Source of the DNA: Ectothiorhodospira mobilis | GTDB lineage: Bacteria; Pseudomonadota; Gammaproteobacteria; Ectothiorhodospirales; Ectothiorhodospiraceae | Reading direction: 5' to 3' | Assembly (NCBI RefSeq): GCF_900114895.1 | Contig: NZ_FOUO01000015.1 | Coordinates: forward strand, 1-56,077 | Length of the DNA: 56,077 bases | In this document: positions 17,692-26,296 of the stretch, one piece after another | How positions within the stretch are numbered: position 1 is the first letter of the stretch | How the letters are laid out: every line of letters starts with the position of its first letter | The notes under the pieces: model-generated | Told to the model about the DNA's origin: nothing | Database searches by the model: none | The model's input: only the letters and a program-made list of their open reading frames with translations | Made by a program: the position numbers and the translations under genes

Positions 17692-19485
17692 ATGCCCAAG
17701 CTGCACACCATCCCGGTCCCCGACATCGGCGATTTCAAGGACGTGGAGGTCATCGAGGTCCTGGTCCAGCCCGGGGATACGGTGCGGCCGGAGGATCCCC
17801 TCATCAGCCTGGAGTCGGACAAGGCCTCCATGGAGATCCCCGCCCCCCGGGCCGGCACGGTGAAGGCCCTGCACCTGAAGGTGGGGGACAAGGTGTCCCA
17901 GGGCAGTCCCATCCTGGATCTGGAGGCGGAGGAAGAGGCCGAGGCGGGCCCCGCAGAAGAGGGCCCCCAGGGTGAGTCCGCAGGACCGGCTGCCGCCGCG
18001 CCGAGCCAACGGGAGGATACCGGTGCGCGGGAAGCGGACAGCCGGCCGGCCGCCGCCGCGCCCCCCGCCGCTGAGGCGGACCTGCGCTGCCAGGTGCTGG
18101 TGCTGGGCTCCGGCCCCGGCGGCTACACCGCCGCCTTCCGCGCCGCCGACCTGGGGATGGACGTGATCCTGGTGGAGCGCTACCCGGTCATCGGCGGGGT
18201 CTGCCTCAACGTGGGCTGCATTCCCTCCAAGGCCCTGCTGCACGCCGCCCAGGTGATCGACGAGGCCCAGTCCTTCGAACGCCACGGCATCCGTTTCGGC
18301 GCGCCGCAGATCGACCTGGACAAGCTCAACGGCTATAAGGACGGGGTGGTGCGCAAGCTCACCTCGGGCCTGCAGCACCTGGCCAAGCAGCGCAAGGTGC
18401 GGGTGGTGCAGGGGGTGGGGACCTTCACCTCCCCCAACACCCTGGCGGTGCAGGGCGAGGCGGGGGAGCAGCACATCGCCTTCGAGCAGGCCATCATCGC
18501 CGTGGGATCCCGCCCCGTACGCCTGCCCGCCCTCCCCTGGGATGACGAGCGGGTGATGGACTCCACCGGGGCCCTGGCCCTGCGGGACATCCCCGGCCGG
18601 CTGCTGGTGGTGGGCGGCGGTATCATCGGCCTGGAGATGGCCTGTGTCTACGATGCCCTGGGCTCGAAGGTGACGGTGTGCGAGCTCTCCGACGACCTCA
18701 TGCCCGGTGCGGACCGGGATCTGGTCAAGCCCCTGGAGAAGCGCATCCGCGGGCGCTATGAGGCCGTGTACACCGGCACCCGGGTCACCGGTGCCGAGGC
18801 CACCGACGCCGGCATCCGCGTGCACTTCGAGGGGGGCAAGGCCCCGGCGCAGGACACCTTCGACCGGGTGCTGGTGTCCGTGGGACGCCTGCCCAACGGC
18901 GCGCAGATCCAGGCGGAGGCCGCCGGCGTGACTGTGGATGAACACGGCTTTATCCGCACCGACGGCCAGATGCGCACCCAGGTCCCCCACATCTTCGCCA
19001 TCGGGGATGTGGTGGGCGGACCCATGCTGGCCCACAAGGCCACCCACGAGGCCAAGGTGGCCGCCGAGGTGGCGGCGGGGCACAAGAGCCATTTCGACGC
19101 CCGGGCCATCCCCAGCGTGGCCTATACCCATCCGGAGGTGGCCTGGATGGGGCTCACCGAGACCCGGGCGAAGAAGGAGGGCATCGCCTACACCAAGGCC
19201 ACCTTCCCCTGGGCCGCCAGCGGACGCGCCCTGAGCCTGGGCGGGGAGGGCGGCCTCACCAAGCTGCTGCTGGACGAGCAGCAGCGGGTCATCGGTGCCG
19301 GCATCACCGGCCCCAATGCCGGGGAGCTCCTGGGTGAGGCCCTGCTGGCCCTGGAGATGGGGGCGGATGTGGAGGACCTGGCCCTGACGGTGCATCCCCA
19401 TCCCACCCTGTCGGAGACCCTCTGCTTCGCCGCCGAGGTGGCCCACGGCTCCATCACCGACATCCTCCCGCCACGGGGGAAATAG
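17692..19485 (+). CDS. lpdA: Dihydrolipoamide dehydrogenase (E3) with an N-terminal lipoyl domain
   Basis: At 597 residues this is longer than standard E3 because an N-terminal lipoyl domain (Lys44 in LESDKASMEIP) and a flexible linker precede the flavoprotein. The E3 part begins near residue 123 with the FAD-binding LVLGSGPGGYTAAF, then the redox disulfide GGVCLNVGCIPSK, an NAD-binding GGGIIGLEMA and the C-terminal dimer motif with catalytic His (TVHPHPTLSE). E3 reoxidises dihydrolipoamide with NAD+. AGAGGAAAG precedes the ATG. Lipoylated E3 proteins of this type are known in Neisseria and Ralstonia. Confidence 0.97.
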   Translation: MPKLHTIPVPDIGDFKDVEVIEVLVQPGDTVRPEDPLISLESDKASMEIPAPRAGTVKALHLKVGDKVSQGSPILDLEAEEEAEAGPAEEGPQGESAGPAAAAPSQREDTGAREADSRPAAAAPPAAEADLRCQVLVLGSGPGGYTAAFRAADLGMDVILVERYPVIGGVCLNVGCIPSKALLHAAQVIDEAQSFERHGIRFGAPQIDLDKLNGYKDGVVRKLTSGLQHLAKQRKVRVVQGVGTFTSPNTLAVQGEAGEQHIAFEQAIIAVGSRPVRLPALPWDDERVMDSTGALALRDIPGRLLVVGGGIIGLEMACVYDALGSKVTVCELSDDLMPGADRDLVKPLEKRIRGRYEAVYTGTRVTGAEATDAGIRVHFEGGKAPAQDTFDRVLVSVGRLPNGAQIQAEAAGVTVDEHGFIRTDGQMRTQVPHIFAIGDVVGGPMLAHKATHEAKVAAEVAAGHKSHFDARAIPSVAYTHPEVAWMGLTETRAKKEGIAYTKATFPWAASGRALSLGGEGGLTKLLLDEQQRVIGAGITGPNAGELLGEALLALEMGADVEDLALTVHPHPTLSETLCFAAEVAHGSITDILPPRGK

Positions 19486-19539
19486 GCGCCGCAGGCCGCC
19501 GGGCTCAATGATCCGGCCCGGCGGCCGATAGAGCAGGGC

Positions 19540-20403
19540 ATGAAACGCTTCCTTCTCATCGGCATGCTCCTGGGTCTGGCGGCCGGACCCCTCGGCGCGG
19601 TGGAGTACGCCGCGCAACTCTCCGAAGGCGGCTGGTCCTTCCGGCACGACGGGGAGGTCTGCGAGCTGCGCCAGTCCATCCCCCGCTACGGCGAGGTGCG
19701 CTTCAGCGCGGAGCGGGACCGGGACCTGCAGCTGGAGGTGCGCCCCGTGCATCCCCTGGCCGCACCCGGAAAGGGGCGCATGGCCATGCACCCGCCGGTC
19801 TGGCGCCACGATCTCTCGCGGCGGGATCTGGGGGTGGTGCCGCTGCTGGCGGGGGAGGTGCTGACCGTCCTGGGGCGGGAGCGGGCCCTGGAGGTCTTCT
19901 ACGCCCTGGAGACCGGCCATGAGGTGCGCCTGGAGCACGTCGGTTCGGCGGGGGAGCCGGTACGGGTCACCCTCTCCCCCGCGGGCTTTCGCCAGGTGCT
20001 GGCGGACTTTCGTCCCTGCCTGGATCGACCCGCCCGCCTCGACTTCCCCGTGATCCGCCACTGGCGGGTGCAGTTCGACTTCGACGAGGACCGCTTGCGG
20101 GAGACGGCCCGGCCCACCCTGGAACGGGTGCTGCAGCGGCTGCGGGAGAACCCCCGTACCCGCCTGGTGCTGGGCGGCCATGCCGACCCCCAGGGGGAGC
20201 GGGACTACAACCGGGAACTCTCCCGGGGACGGGCGCAGTCCGTGCGGGACTGGCTGGCGCAGCGGGGCATCGACCCGGGGCGCATGGAGGTGCGGGCCTT
20301 CGGCGAGTCGTGGCCCCTGGAGGCGGATTCGGAGGAGGAGGCCTCGGAAGAGGAGGTCTGGGCCCGCAGCCGGCGGGTGGACCTGTGGTGGACCCTGCCC
20401 TGA
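19540..20403 (+). CDS. MotY-like OmpA-family outer membrane/periplasmic protein
   Basis: The 287-residue protein has a signal peptide (MKRFLLIGMLLGLAAG, likely cleaved after GA near residue 20), an N-terminal beta-rich part (WSFRHDGEVCELRQSIPRYGEVRF) resembling the MotY N-domain, and a C-terminal OmpA peptidoglycan-binding domain (VLGGHADPQGERDYNRELSRGRAQ). MotY surrounds the flagellar motor of sodium-driven or Pseudomonas-type flagella and helps hold stators. The chemoreceptor genes in this window fit a motile cell. It follows lpdA by 54 bp, so it may be co-transcribed with the pyruvate dehydrogenase genes. A general OmpA-family envelope protein is the alternative. Confidence 0.7.
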   Translation: MKRFLLIGMLLGLAAGPLGAVEYAAQLSEGGWSFRHDGEVCELRQSIPRYGEVRFSAERDRDLQLEVRPVHPLAAPGKGRMAMHPPVWRHDLSRRDLGVVPLLAGEVLTVLGRERALEVFYALETGHEVRLEHVGSAGEPVRVTLSPAGFRQVLADFRPCLDRPARLDFPVIRHWRVQFDFDEDRLRETARPTLERVLQRLRENPRTRLVLGGHADPQGERDYNRELSRGRAQSVRDWLAQRGIDPGRMEVRAFGESWPLEADSEEEASEEEVWARSRRVDLWWTLP

Positions 20404-20417
20404 GGGGCTGAACAGGA

Positions 20418-20834
20418 TCAGAACAGGCGCAGCCCCGCGAACAGCAGGCCCGTGCAGGTGACGATGAAGCCCACCAGCCACAGGAACTGGCGGTCATGGC
20501 GGCGCAGCATCTCGTCGAAGCGTTGGTCCACCCGTTCAAAGCGCCTGTCCACCTGCTCGAAGCGCTTATCGATCTGTTCGAAGCGTTTCTCCATCTGTTC
20601 GAAGCGTTTCTCCATCTGTTCGAATCGCTGATCCACCTGTTCGAAGCGTCTTTCCATCTGCTGGAACCCCTGGTACATCAACTCCCGCTGGTGCTTGAGT
20701 TCCTCCTCCACACGCACCATGCGTTCGCGGAGTTCCACCTCGTAGACCGCCGGGGGCTGGCCCAAGCTCTGCTCGGCCAGCCATTCCCCCAGATGGGCCT
20801 TGATGAATTCGATGTCTTCCTGGGCCAGGGCCAT
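20418..20834 (-). CDS. Membrane-anchored heptad-repeat coiled-coil protein
   Basis: Function unknown. This 138-residue protein has a central run of about eight 7-residue repeats of the form RFEQxxx (about 60-110), predicted to be one long parallel coiled coil, and a C-terminal membrane helix (FLWLVGFIVTCTGLLFAGL). The N-terminal 35 residues (DIEFIKAHLGEWLAEQ) look helical and amphipathic. The design, a rod ending in a tail anchor, recalls DUF1640-like and other heptad-repeat proteins, but I cannot assign a family. It converges on the MotY-like gene with a 14-bp gap. Confidence 0.8.
   Translation of the reverse strand: MALAQEDIEFIKAHLGEWLAEQSLGQPPAVYEVELRERMVRVEEELKHQRELMYQGFQQMERRFEQVDQRFEQMEKRFEQMEKRFEQIDKRFEQVDRRFERVDQRFDEMLRRHDRQFLWLVGFIVTCTGLLFAGLRLF
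20518..20665 (-). repeat. 21-bp tandem coding repeats
   Basis: Within the coiled-coil gene the DNA repeats every 21 bp around GTTCGAAGCG. Two adjacent units at about 20579-20620 are identical, and others differ by a few bases. Each unit encodes one heptad, so copy number can change by slippage without breaking the frame. Confidence 0.85.
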
Positions 20835-20960
20835 GGGTCCGTTCTCTTGGCAGACAGTCCGGGGCCATTCTAGCGGGCCCGCGGGCCGGGCCCAAGCACA
20901 TCCCGCCCGGGATGAGACGGCCTGGGCGCGGCCATGTTCCGGGAAAGCGCCGGTTTTCGC

Positions 20961-20966
20961 TATACT
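20961..20966 (+). promoter_or_regulatory. -10-like box upstream of argG
   Basis: TATACT at 20961-20966 lies 46 bp before the argG ATG and matches the sigma70 -10 consensus at five of six bases. A TTCCGG at a suitable distance upstream is only a weak -35. Prediction by eye. Confidence 0.4.
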
Positions 20967-21011
20967 GACCGGTCCGGATCATCCTTTTTCTCTACCAGGG
21001 GTTGCCTTTAC

Positions 21012-22226
21012 ATGGCCAATGATGTGAACAAGGTCGTGCTCGCCTATTCCGGCGGGCTGGATACGTCGGTCATCCTCAAGTGGCTGGAGGAGACCTACGG
21101 CTGCGAGGTGGTCACCTTCACCGCCGACATCGGCCAGGGGGAGGAGGTGGAACCGGCCCGGGCCAAGGCCCAGGCCCTGGGGGTGAAGGAGATCTACATC
21201 GAGGACCTGCGGGAGGAGTTCGCCCGCGACTTCGTTTTCCCCATGTTCCGCGCCAACACCGTCTACGAGGGGGAGTACCTGCTGGGCACCTCCATTGCCC
21301 GTCCCCTCATCGCCAAGCGCCTGGTGGAGATCGCCCATGAGACCGGCGCCGACGCCGTCTCCCACGGGGCCACCGGCAAGGGCAATGACCAGGTGCGCTT
21401 CGAGCTGGGGGCCTATGCCCTCAAGCCGGGTATCCGGGTGATCGCCCCCTGGCGTGAATGGGATCTCAACTCCCGGGAAAAGCTCCTGGCCTATGCCGAG
21501 AAGCACGGCATCCCCGTGGAGATGAAGCGCGGCACTCGATCCCCGTACTCCATGGACGCCAACCTGCTGCACATCTCCTACGAGGGCAACCAGCTGGAGG
21601 ACCCCTGGTTCGAGGCGGAGGAGGACATGTGGCGCTGGACCGTGTCGCCGGAGGCGGCGCCGGACCGGCCGCAGTACCTGGAGATCCGCTTCGAAAATGG
21701 CGATCCCGTGGCCATCGACGACGAGCCCCTGAGCCCGGCCTCCCTGCTGTCGCGGCTGAACCAGGTGGGCGGGGCCCACGGCATCGGCCGTCTCGACCTG
21801 GTGGAGAACCGCTACGTGGGTATGAAGTCCCGGGGCTGCTACGAGACCCCCGGAGGCAGCATCCTGCTGCGCGCCCACCGCGCCATCGAGTCCATCACCC
21901 TGGACCGGGAGGCGGCCCATCTCAAGGATGAACTCATGCCCCGCTATGCCAGCCTCATCTACAACGGCTACTGGTGGAGCCCCGAGCGGCGCATGCTGCA
22001 GGCCCTGATCGACGCCTCCCAGGCCCATGTCAACGGCGTGGTGCGCCTCAAGCTGTACAAGGGCAACGTCACCGTGGTGGGGCGCAAGTCCGAGGCCGAT
22101 ACCCTGTTCGACGCCCATATCGCCACCTTCGAGGACGACGCCGGGGCCTACGACCAGAAGGACGCCGAGGGCTTCATCAAGCTCAACGCCCTGCGCCTGC
22201 GCATCGGTGCCCGGCGGGGGCGCTGA
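21012..22226 (+). CDS. argG: Argininosuccinate synthase
   Basis: ArgG joins citrulline and aspartate with ATP in arginine synthesis. From the ATG at 21012 the protein is 404 residues, the usual size for the shorter type. The start [20 protein letters not shown] contains the PP-loop AYSGGLDTS for ATP binding, and family motifs such as [13 protein letters not shown] and [10 protein letters not shown] follow. The frame is open upstream to 20934 but that extension lacks family similarity. It is followed by mlaA after 56 bp, possibly from the same transcript. Confidence 0.98.
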   Translation: MANDVNKVVLAYSGGLDTSVILKWLEETYGCEVVTFTADIGQGEEVEPARAKAQALGVKEIYIEDLREEFARDFVFPMFRANTVYEGEYLLGTSIARPLIAKRLVEIAHETGADAVSHGATGKGNDQVRFELGAYALKPGIRVIAPWREWDLNSREKLLAYAEKHGIPVEMKRGTRSPYSMDANLLHISYEGNQLEDPWFEAEEDMWRWTVSPEAAPDRPQYLEIRFENGDPVAIDDEPLSPASLLSRLNQVGGAHGIGRLDLVENRYVGMKSRGCYETPGGSILLRAHRAIESITLDREAAHLKDELMPRYASLIYNGYWWSPERRMLQALIDASQAHVNGVVRLKLYKGNVTVVGRKSEADTLFDAHIATFEDDAGAYDQKDAEGFIKLNALRLRIGARRGR

Positions 22227-22282
22227 GTCTCCCGGGCGCCGCGGCGCCCGATACCGGGAAACCACAAGGCGAGAGGAAACCC

Positions 22283-23038
22283 ATGCCCTCATCCCGATGC
22301 GGACGATCCAGGGGCCTGCTGGTGGGCGCGGTCCTGTGCCTGCTGGCGGGCTGCGCCAGCGTGCCCGAGGCCTCCCGTGACTCGCGGGATCCCTGGGAGG
22401 GGTACAACCGGGCCATGTTCCAGTTCAACGATACCGTGGACCGGGCCGTGCTCAAGCCCGTGGCCCAGGGGTACGTGCGCTACACCCCGGACCCGGTGCG
22501 CACCTCGGTGGGCAATTTCTTCTCCAACCTGGGGGACGTGGGCATCCTGGCCAACGATGTCCTGCAGTGGAAATTCCATGAGGCGGCGGTGGATCTGACG
22601 CGGCTGATCATGAACACCAGCTTCGGCCTCTTTGGGCTGCTGGATGTGGCCAGCCCCATGGGTCTGGACAAGAACAACGAGGATTTCGGGCAGACCCTTG
22701 GACGCTGGGGGGTACCCTCCGGTCCCTACTTGATTATGCCCTTCTGGGGGCCCGGCACCCTGCGGGACGCCCCGGCCGAACTGGTGGACGGGCGCATCCA
22801 TCCCCTGTACAGCTATCACGAGCATCCCGATCAGGAGGCCCTGATGGCGCTGGGCCTGGTGGATCGGCGCGCGGACCTGTTGTCGGTGGAGCGCAGCCTG
22901 GAGGGGATCGGCGGGGACCGCTACGCGGCCATCCGTAACGCCTATCTGGAGCGGCGGGACTATCAGGTGCGGGACGGGGCCCCCTCGGAGTCGGACTATG
23001 ACCTGCTGCGCGAGCTGGAAGCCTGGGATGAGGAATAG
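22283..23038 (+). CDS. mlaA: Phospholipid-binding lipoprotein MlaA (VacJ)
   Basis: MlaA extracts misplaced phospholipids from the outer leaflet of the outer membrane and hands them to the periplasmic Mla pathway. The ATG at 22283 has GAGAGG before it and gives 251 residues with a lipoprotein signal: hydrophobic core then LLAGC, the lipidated Cys being C24. The family block DPWEGYNRAMFQFND and later NEDFGQTLGRWGV and GPYLIMPFWGP are diagnostic. Partner genes mlaBCDEF are not in the window. The gene lies between argG and an unknown membrane protein on the same strand. Confidence 0.96.
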   Translation: MPSSRCGRSRGLLVGAVLCLLAGCASVPEASRDSRDPWEGYNRAMFQFNDTVDRAVLKPVAQGYVRYTPDPVRTSVGNFFSNLGDVGILANDVLQWKFHEAAVDLTRLIMNTSFGLFGLLDVASPMGLDKNNEDFGQTLGRWGVPSGPYLIMPFWGPGTLRDAPAELVDGRIHPLYSYHEHPDQEALMALGLVDRRADLLSVERSLEGIGGDRYAAIRNAYLERRDYQVRDGAPSESDYDLLRELEAWDEE

Positions 23039-23074
23039 CCCGCAAGCGGCGGCGCAAATGCCCGGAGATGGCCC

Positions 23075-23596
23075 ATGTACGCCCTGATCCGCCCCTTCGT
23101 GCAGCTGGCCCTGCTGCGCCAGGGGCCGGAGGACCTGCCCGCATCGGCCCTGCTCATGTGGCTGTGCGTGCTGGCCTACCTGATCCTGGGGCTTTGGGTC
23201 ACCGTGCCCTTCTTCTCCTTCCAGTTGGCGGTGCTGCAGTCCGGCATGGAGCTGGGCCTGCTGGCCCTGTTCGCCGCCAGCCTCCTGAATAGCCGAGGGC
23301 TGCGCCCGCGTTTCGTCCAGACCTTCACCGCCCTGCTGGGGGTGGGTGTGCTCATGGGGCTACTCATGCTGCCGCTGGTGTACAGCCTGCGGGGCGCGGA
23401 GAACCCCCAGGAGATCCCGGCCCTGGCCACCATCGCCTACCTGATCCTGCTGGGCTGGCTGCTCACCGCCTACGGGCACATCCTGCGCAGCGCCCTGGAT
23501 CTGCGCAGCCTCTCCGGGGGTATCGCCCTGGCGGTGTTCTATCTCATCCTCACCGCCGTGGCCGGCGAGGCCCTGTTCCATCTCCTGTCTCCATGA
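23075..23596 (+). CDS. Inner-membrane protein of unknown function (about five membrane helices)
   Basis: I do not recognise the family. The 173-residue protein is strongly hydrophobic, with likely membrane segments near residues 27-48, 52-70, 83-101, 112-133 and 148-168, and a short cytoplasmic-looking start (MYALIRPFVQLALLRQGPEDLP). Its TGA overlaps the ATG of mpl (ATGA, 23593-23596), so translation of the two is probably coupled and the protein may be linked to cell-wall recycling or envelope upkeep by context only. Confidence 0.85.
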   Translation: MYALIRPFVQLALLRQGPEDLPASALLMWLCVLAYLILGLWVTVPFFSFQLAVLQSGMELGLLALFAASLLNSRGLRPRFVQTFTALLGVGVLMGLLMLPLVYSLRGAENPQEIPALATIAYLILLGWLLTAYGHILRSALDLRSLSGGIALAVFYLILTAVAGEALFHLLSP

Positions 23597-24975
23597 CCCA
23601 CATCCATATCCTGGGGATCTGCGGCACCTTCATGGGCGGGGTGGCCCTGCTGGCCCGGGCCGCCGGCTATCGGGTCACCGGTTCCGACCGCCACGTCTAT
23701 CCCCCCATGAGCACCCTGCTGCAAAGCCAGGGCATCGCCGTGGCCGAGGGTCATGACCCGGCCCACCTGGACCCGGCCCCGGATCAGGTGGTCATCGGCA
23801 ACGTCATGCGCCGCGGCGATGCAGTGGTGGAGGCGGTGCTGGATCGCGGGCTGCCCTACACCTCCGGGCCCCAGTGGCTGGCGGAGCACGTGCTGCGGGA
23901 CCGCTGGGTGCTGGCGGTGGCCGGCACCCACGGCAAGACCACCACGGCGAGCCTGCTGGCCTGGATCCTGGAGGATGCCGGCCTGGATCCCGGTTTCCTC
24001 ATCGGCGGCGTGCCGGAGAACTTCGGCCTCTCCGCCCGGCTGGGGAGTGGCCCCTTCTTCGTGGTGGAGGCGGACGAGTACGACACCGCCTTCTTCGACA
24101 AGCGCTCCAAGTTCGTGCACTACCGTCCGCGCACCCTGGTGCTCAACAACCTGGAGTTCGATCACGCGGACATCTTCCCGGATCTGGAGGCCATCGAGCG
24201 GCAGTTCCATCATCTGGTGCGCACCGTGCCCGGTAGCGGCCGCATCCTCTGCCGCGCCGGGGACGCGGCCCTGGAGCGGGTCCTGGCCCGGGGCTGCTGG
24301 ACACCGGTGGAGCGCTTCGGCCTCGCCAGCGACCCGGCCCCCTGGCGGGGGGAGGCCCTCACGGCCGATGCCGGCCGTTTCCGCATCCTGGAGGGGGACG
24401 CCCTGGAAGGGGATCGGGAGATTGGGCGGGGCGAGTGGCTGCTGCCCGGGGAGCATAACCTGTGCAACGCCCTGGCGGCCCTGCTGGCGGCACGCCATGC
24501 CGGGGTGCCGCTATCGGCGGGGTTCGCGGCCCTGGAACGTTTCCGGGGGGTGAAGCGCCGTCTGCAACTGCGCGGTGAGGTGGCCGGGGTCCGGGTCTAC
24601 GACGACTTCGCCCATCACCCCACGGCCATCGCCGCCACCCTGGGGGCCCTGCGGGGCCGGGTGGGGGAGGGGCGGATCCTGGCGGTGCTGGAGCCGCGCT
24701 CCAATACCATGCGCATGGGGGTGCACCGGGATACCCTGGCGGGGGCGCTGTCGGCGGCCGATGAGGTGTGGCTGTACGCCCCCGACGATCTGGGCTGGGA
24801 CATGACCCCGGTGGTCCGCACCCTGCAAGGGCGGGGACATGCCCGGGATCGCGTGGAGGACCTGGTGCAGGCCCTGGCGGCCCGGGTGCGCCCCGGGGAC
24901 CACGTGCTGGTGATGAGCAACGGCGGTTTCGGCGGCCTCCACGAGCGCCTGCTGGCGGCCCTTGAACCGGCGTGA
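23593..24975 (+). CDS. mpl: UDP-N-acetylmuramate:L-alanyl-gamma-D-glutamyl-meso-diaminopimelate ligase
   Basis: Mpl recycles peptidoglycan by attaching the recovered tripeptide to UDP-MurNAc. The 460-residue protein has the Mur-ligase order: an N-terminal Rossmann-like part starting THIHILGICGTFMGG, the ATP-binding AGTHGKTTTASLL, the central FVVEADEYDTAFFDKRSKF typical of Mpl rather than MurC, and a C-terminal YDDFAHHPTAI motif. It overlaps the preceding membrane-protein gene by 4 bp, pointing to one operon. Confidence 0.97.
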   Translation: MTHIHILGICGTFMGGVALLARAAGYRVTGSDRHVYPPMSTLLQSQGIAVAEGHDPAHLDPAPDQVVIGNVMRRGDAVVEAVLDRGLPYTSGPQWLAEHVLRDRWVLAVAGTHGKTTTASLLAWILEDAGLDPGFLIGGVPENFGLSARLGSGPFFVVEADEYDTAFFDKRSKFVHYRPRTLVLNNLEFDHADIFPDLEAIERQFHHLVRTVPGSGRILCRAGDAALERVLARGCWTPVERFGLASDPAPWRGEALTADAGRFRILEGDALEGDREIGRGEWLLPGEHNLCNALAALLAARHAGVPLSAGFAALERFRGVKRRLQLRGEVAGVRVYDDFAHHPTAIAATLGALRGRVGEGRILAVLEPRSNTMRMGVHRDTLAGALSAADEVWLYAPDDLGWDMTPVVRTLQGRGHARDRVEDLVQALAARVRPGDHVLVMSNGGFGGLHERLLAALEPA

Positions 24976-25047
24976 AAGGGCGGGTGCATTCCCAGCCGCA
25001 TGCGACTGGGCCATAATGCGGGGCTTTGCCCTACCGGAGTCCGAGCC

Positions 25048-25434
25048 ATGATCTCAGCCGAAGAATTCGCCGCCCACCGGGAAGGGTTCCAGGCCTTTGT
25101 GGCCACGGTGCACCGCTTCGCGGCCCTGCTGTTCGTCCTTACCTTCATCGGCTATGGTGCCGCCGTCTGGGCCTGGTTCCAGGGGACGTCCTGGACGGCG
25201 CTGATCGTGGCCACCCTGTCCTATCTCTTCTTCCGCCAGTTCCGGCGGCTGTCGGTGAACCTGGCCCACCTGCGCTATGCCTCCCGCCCCGAGCACCAGG
25301 CCATGCTGAACCTGCTGGACCGGGCCCTGGAGCAGGACAAGCCCCATGTGGTGCTCAGCCAGCTGGAGTCCATGGTGCACGACGCCCGGCGCCGGGCGGC
25401 CCGGGGGCCGTCGGAGGAGCCCCCGGAGGGGTGA
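25048..25434 (+). CDS. Small membrane protein, unknown function
   Basis: The ATG at 25048 has GGAG 10-13 bases before it and gives 128 residues: an N-terminal helix (MISAEEFAAHREGFQAF), two adjacent membrane helices (about 28-48 and 50-68), and a charged C-terminal helix (ALEQDKPHVVLSQLESMVHDARRRAARG) expected in the cytoplasm. No domain recognised. It follows mpl by 72 bp and converges on cyaY with a 4-bp gap. Confidence 0.75.
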   Translation: MISAEEFAAHREGFQAFVATVHRFAALLFVLTFIGYGAAVWAWFQGTSWTALIVATLSYLFFRQFRRLSVNLAHLRYASRPEHQAMLNLLDRALEQDKPHVVLSQLESMVHDARRRAARGPSEEPPEG

Positions 25435-25438
25435 GCCC

Positions 25439-25762
25439 TCAGAGCCGGATATTCTGACCCAGCTTGCGGCCCAGGACCCGCTGCAGGACCGACACCAGTT
25501 CATCGCCGGAGCGCTCGTCCAGCCACTGCCCCGCGTCGGCATCGAAGCGGAAGTGGGCCGGCCCCTCGGGGGAGGCGAGCCAGAGCTGACGCACCGCCTC
25601 CTGGCGGTTGAGGATGAGCTGGCCGCCGTCGTCGAATTCCACGGTCAGCACCCCGTCCACCAGGTCCATGTCCAGGTCGGCCAGGGCATCCACGGCCCCC
25701 ATGCGTTCCATGAGGTCCTCCAGGGTCTGTTCCGCCTGCAGGGCGAAGGAGGGTTGGGTCAT
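25439..25762 (-). CDS. cyaY: Iron-sulfur cluster assembly protein CyaY (bacterial frataxin)
   Basis: CyaY binds iron and tunes cysteine desulfurase activity in Fe-S cluster building. The 107-residue length matches. An acidic first helix (LEDLMERMGAVDALADLDMDLVDG) is followed by the frataxin sheet with VLTVEFDDGGQLILNRQEAVRQLWLASPEG, including the conserved Asn-Arg-Gln and Trp. It stands alone on the minus strand between two small unknown genes; the isc genes are not in the window. Confidence 0.95.
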   Translation of the reverse strand: MTQPSFALQAEQTLEDLMERMGAVDALADLDMDLVDGVLTVEFDDGGQLILNRQEAVRQLWLASPEGPAHFRFDADAGQWLDERSGDELVSVLQRVLGRKLGQNIRL

Positions 25763-25860
25763 GGGCTTGCAATCTCCAGGTGATGGCCAACCCTGACGGT
25801 ATCACGTCCCCCCGGGCTTTAGAATCCGCCCGCATCGCCGCTGCTGGCGGTGTCCCGGGC

Positions 25861-26181
25861 TCATTCCATCTCCGGATCCACGTCGGCGCCGGGGATCCAG
25901 CCCAGCTCCCGGGCCCGGGCGATGGCCGCGTCATGGATGCGGGTGTGGCGTTCCCGCAGTTCCGGGGGCAGATTCGCCACCCGCAGGCCGTGCCGGTCCC
26001 AGGCGGCGGCCACCTGGTCGTGGAGTTGCTGCAGCTGCTGGCGGGTCCAGCCTTCGCAGGTCTCGTCCTCCGGGAGGATACCGAAGACCCAGGCATCCTT
26101 GATGAGGCCGCCGATGGGGGTCATGCCGCCGTAGCGGTCGTTGTGGATGCCCACATAGCCCTGCTGATCCCGCGCAGCCAT
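25861..26181 (-). CDS. Conserved small protein of unknown function
   Basis: The 106-residue soluble protein begins MAARDQQGYVGIHNDRYGGM, followed by TPIGGLIKDAWVFGILPEDE and a helical half rich in Arg and Glu. I have a sense that this start is conserved across sulfur- and nitrogen-oxidising proteobacteria, but I cannot name a family or activity. It is divergent from the Rieske-like gene at 26297, with a 115-bp gap. The single Cys in DETCEGW is the only notable potential ligand. Confidence 0.75.
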   Translation of the reverse strand: MAARDQQGYVGIHNDRYGGMTPIGGLIKDAWVFGILPEDETCEGWTRQQLQQLHDQVAAAWDRHGLRVANLPPELRERHTRIHDAAIARARELGWIPGADVDPEME

Positions 26182-26296
26182 GGTGTCGTCTCCTGAAGGG
26201 GGGATGCGGACATGCTACCTTTGCAGGTCCGGGTGTGCCATCCCCGCGGCGGCGGGAGGCCCCGGATCCGCCCATCTCCCTGGCAACGGCCCCATC

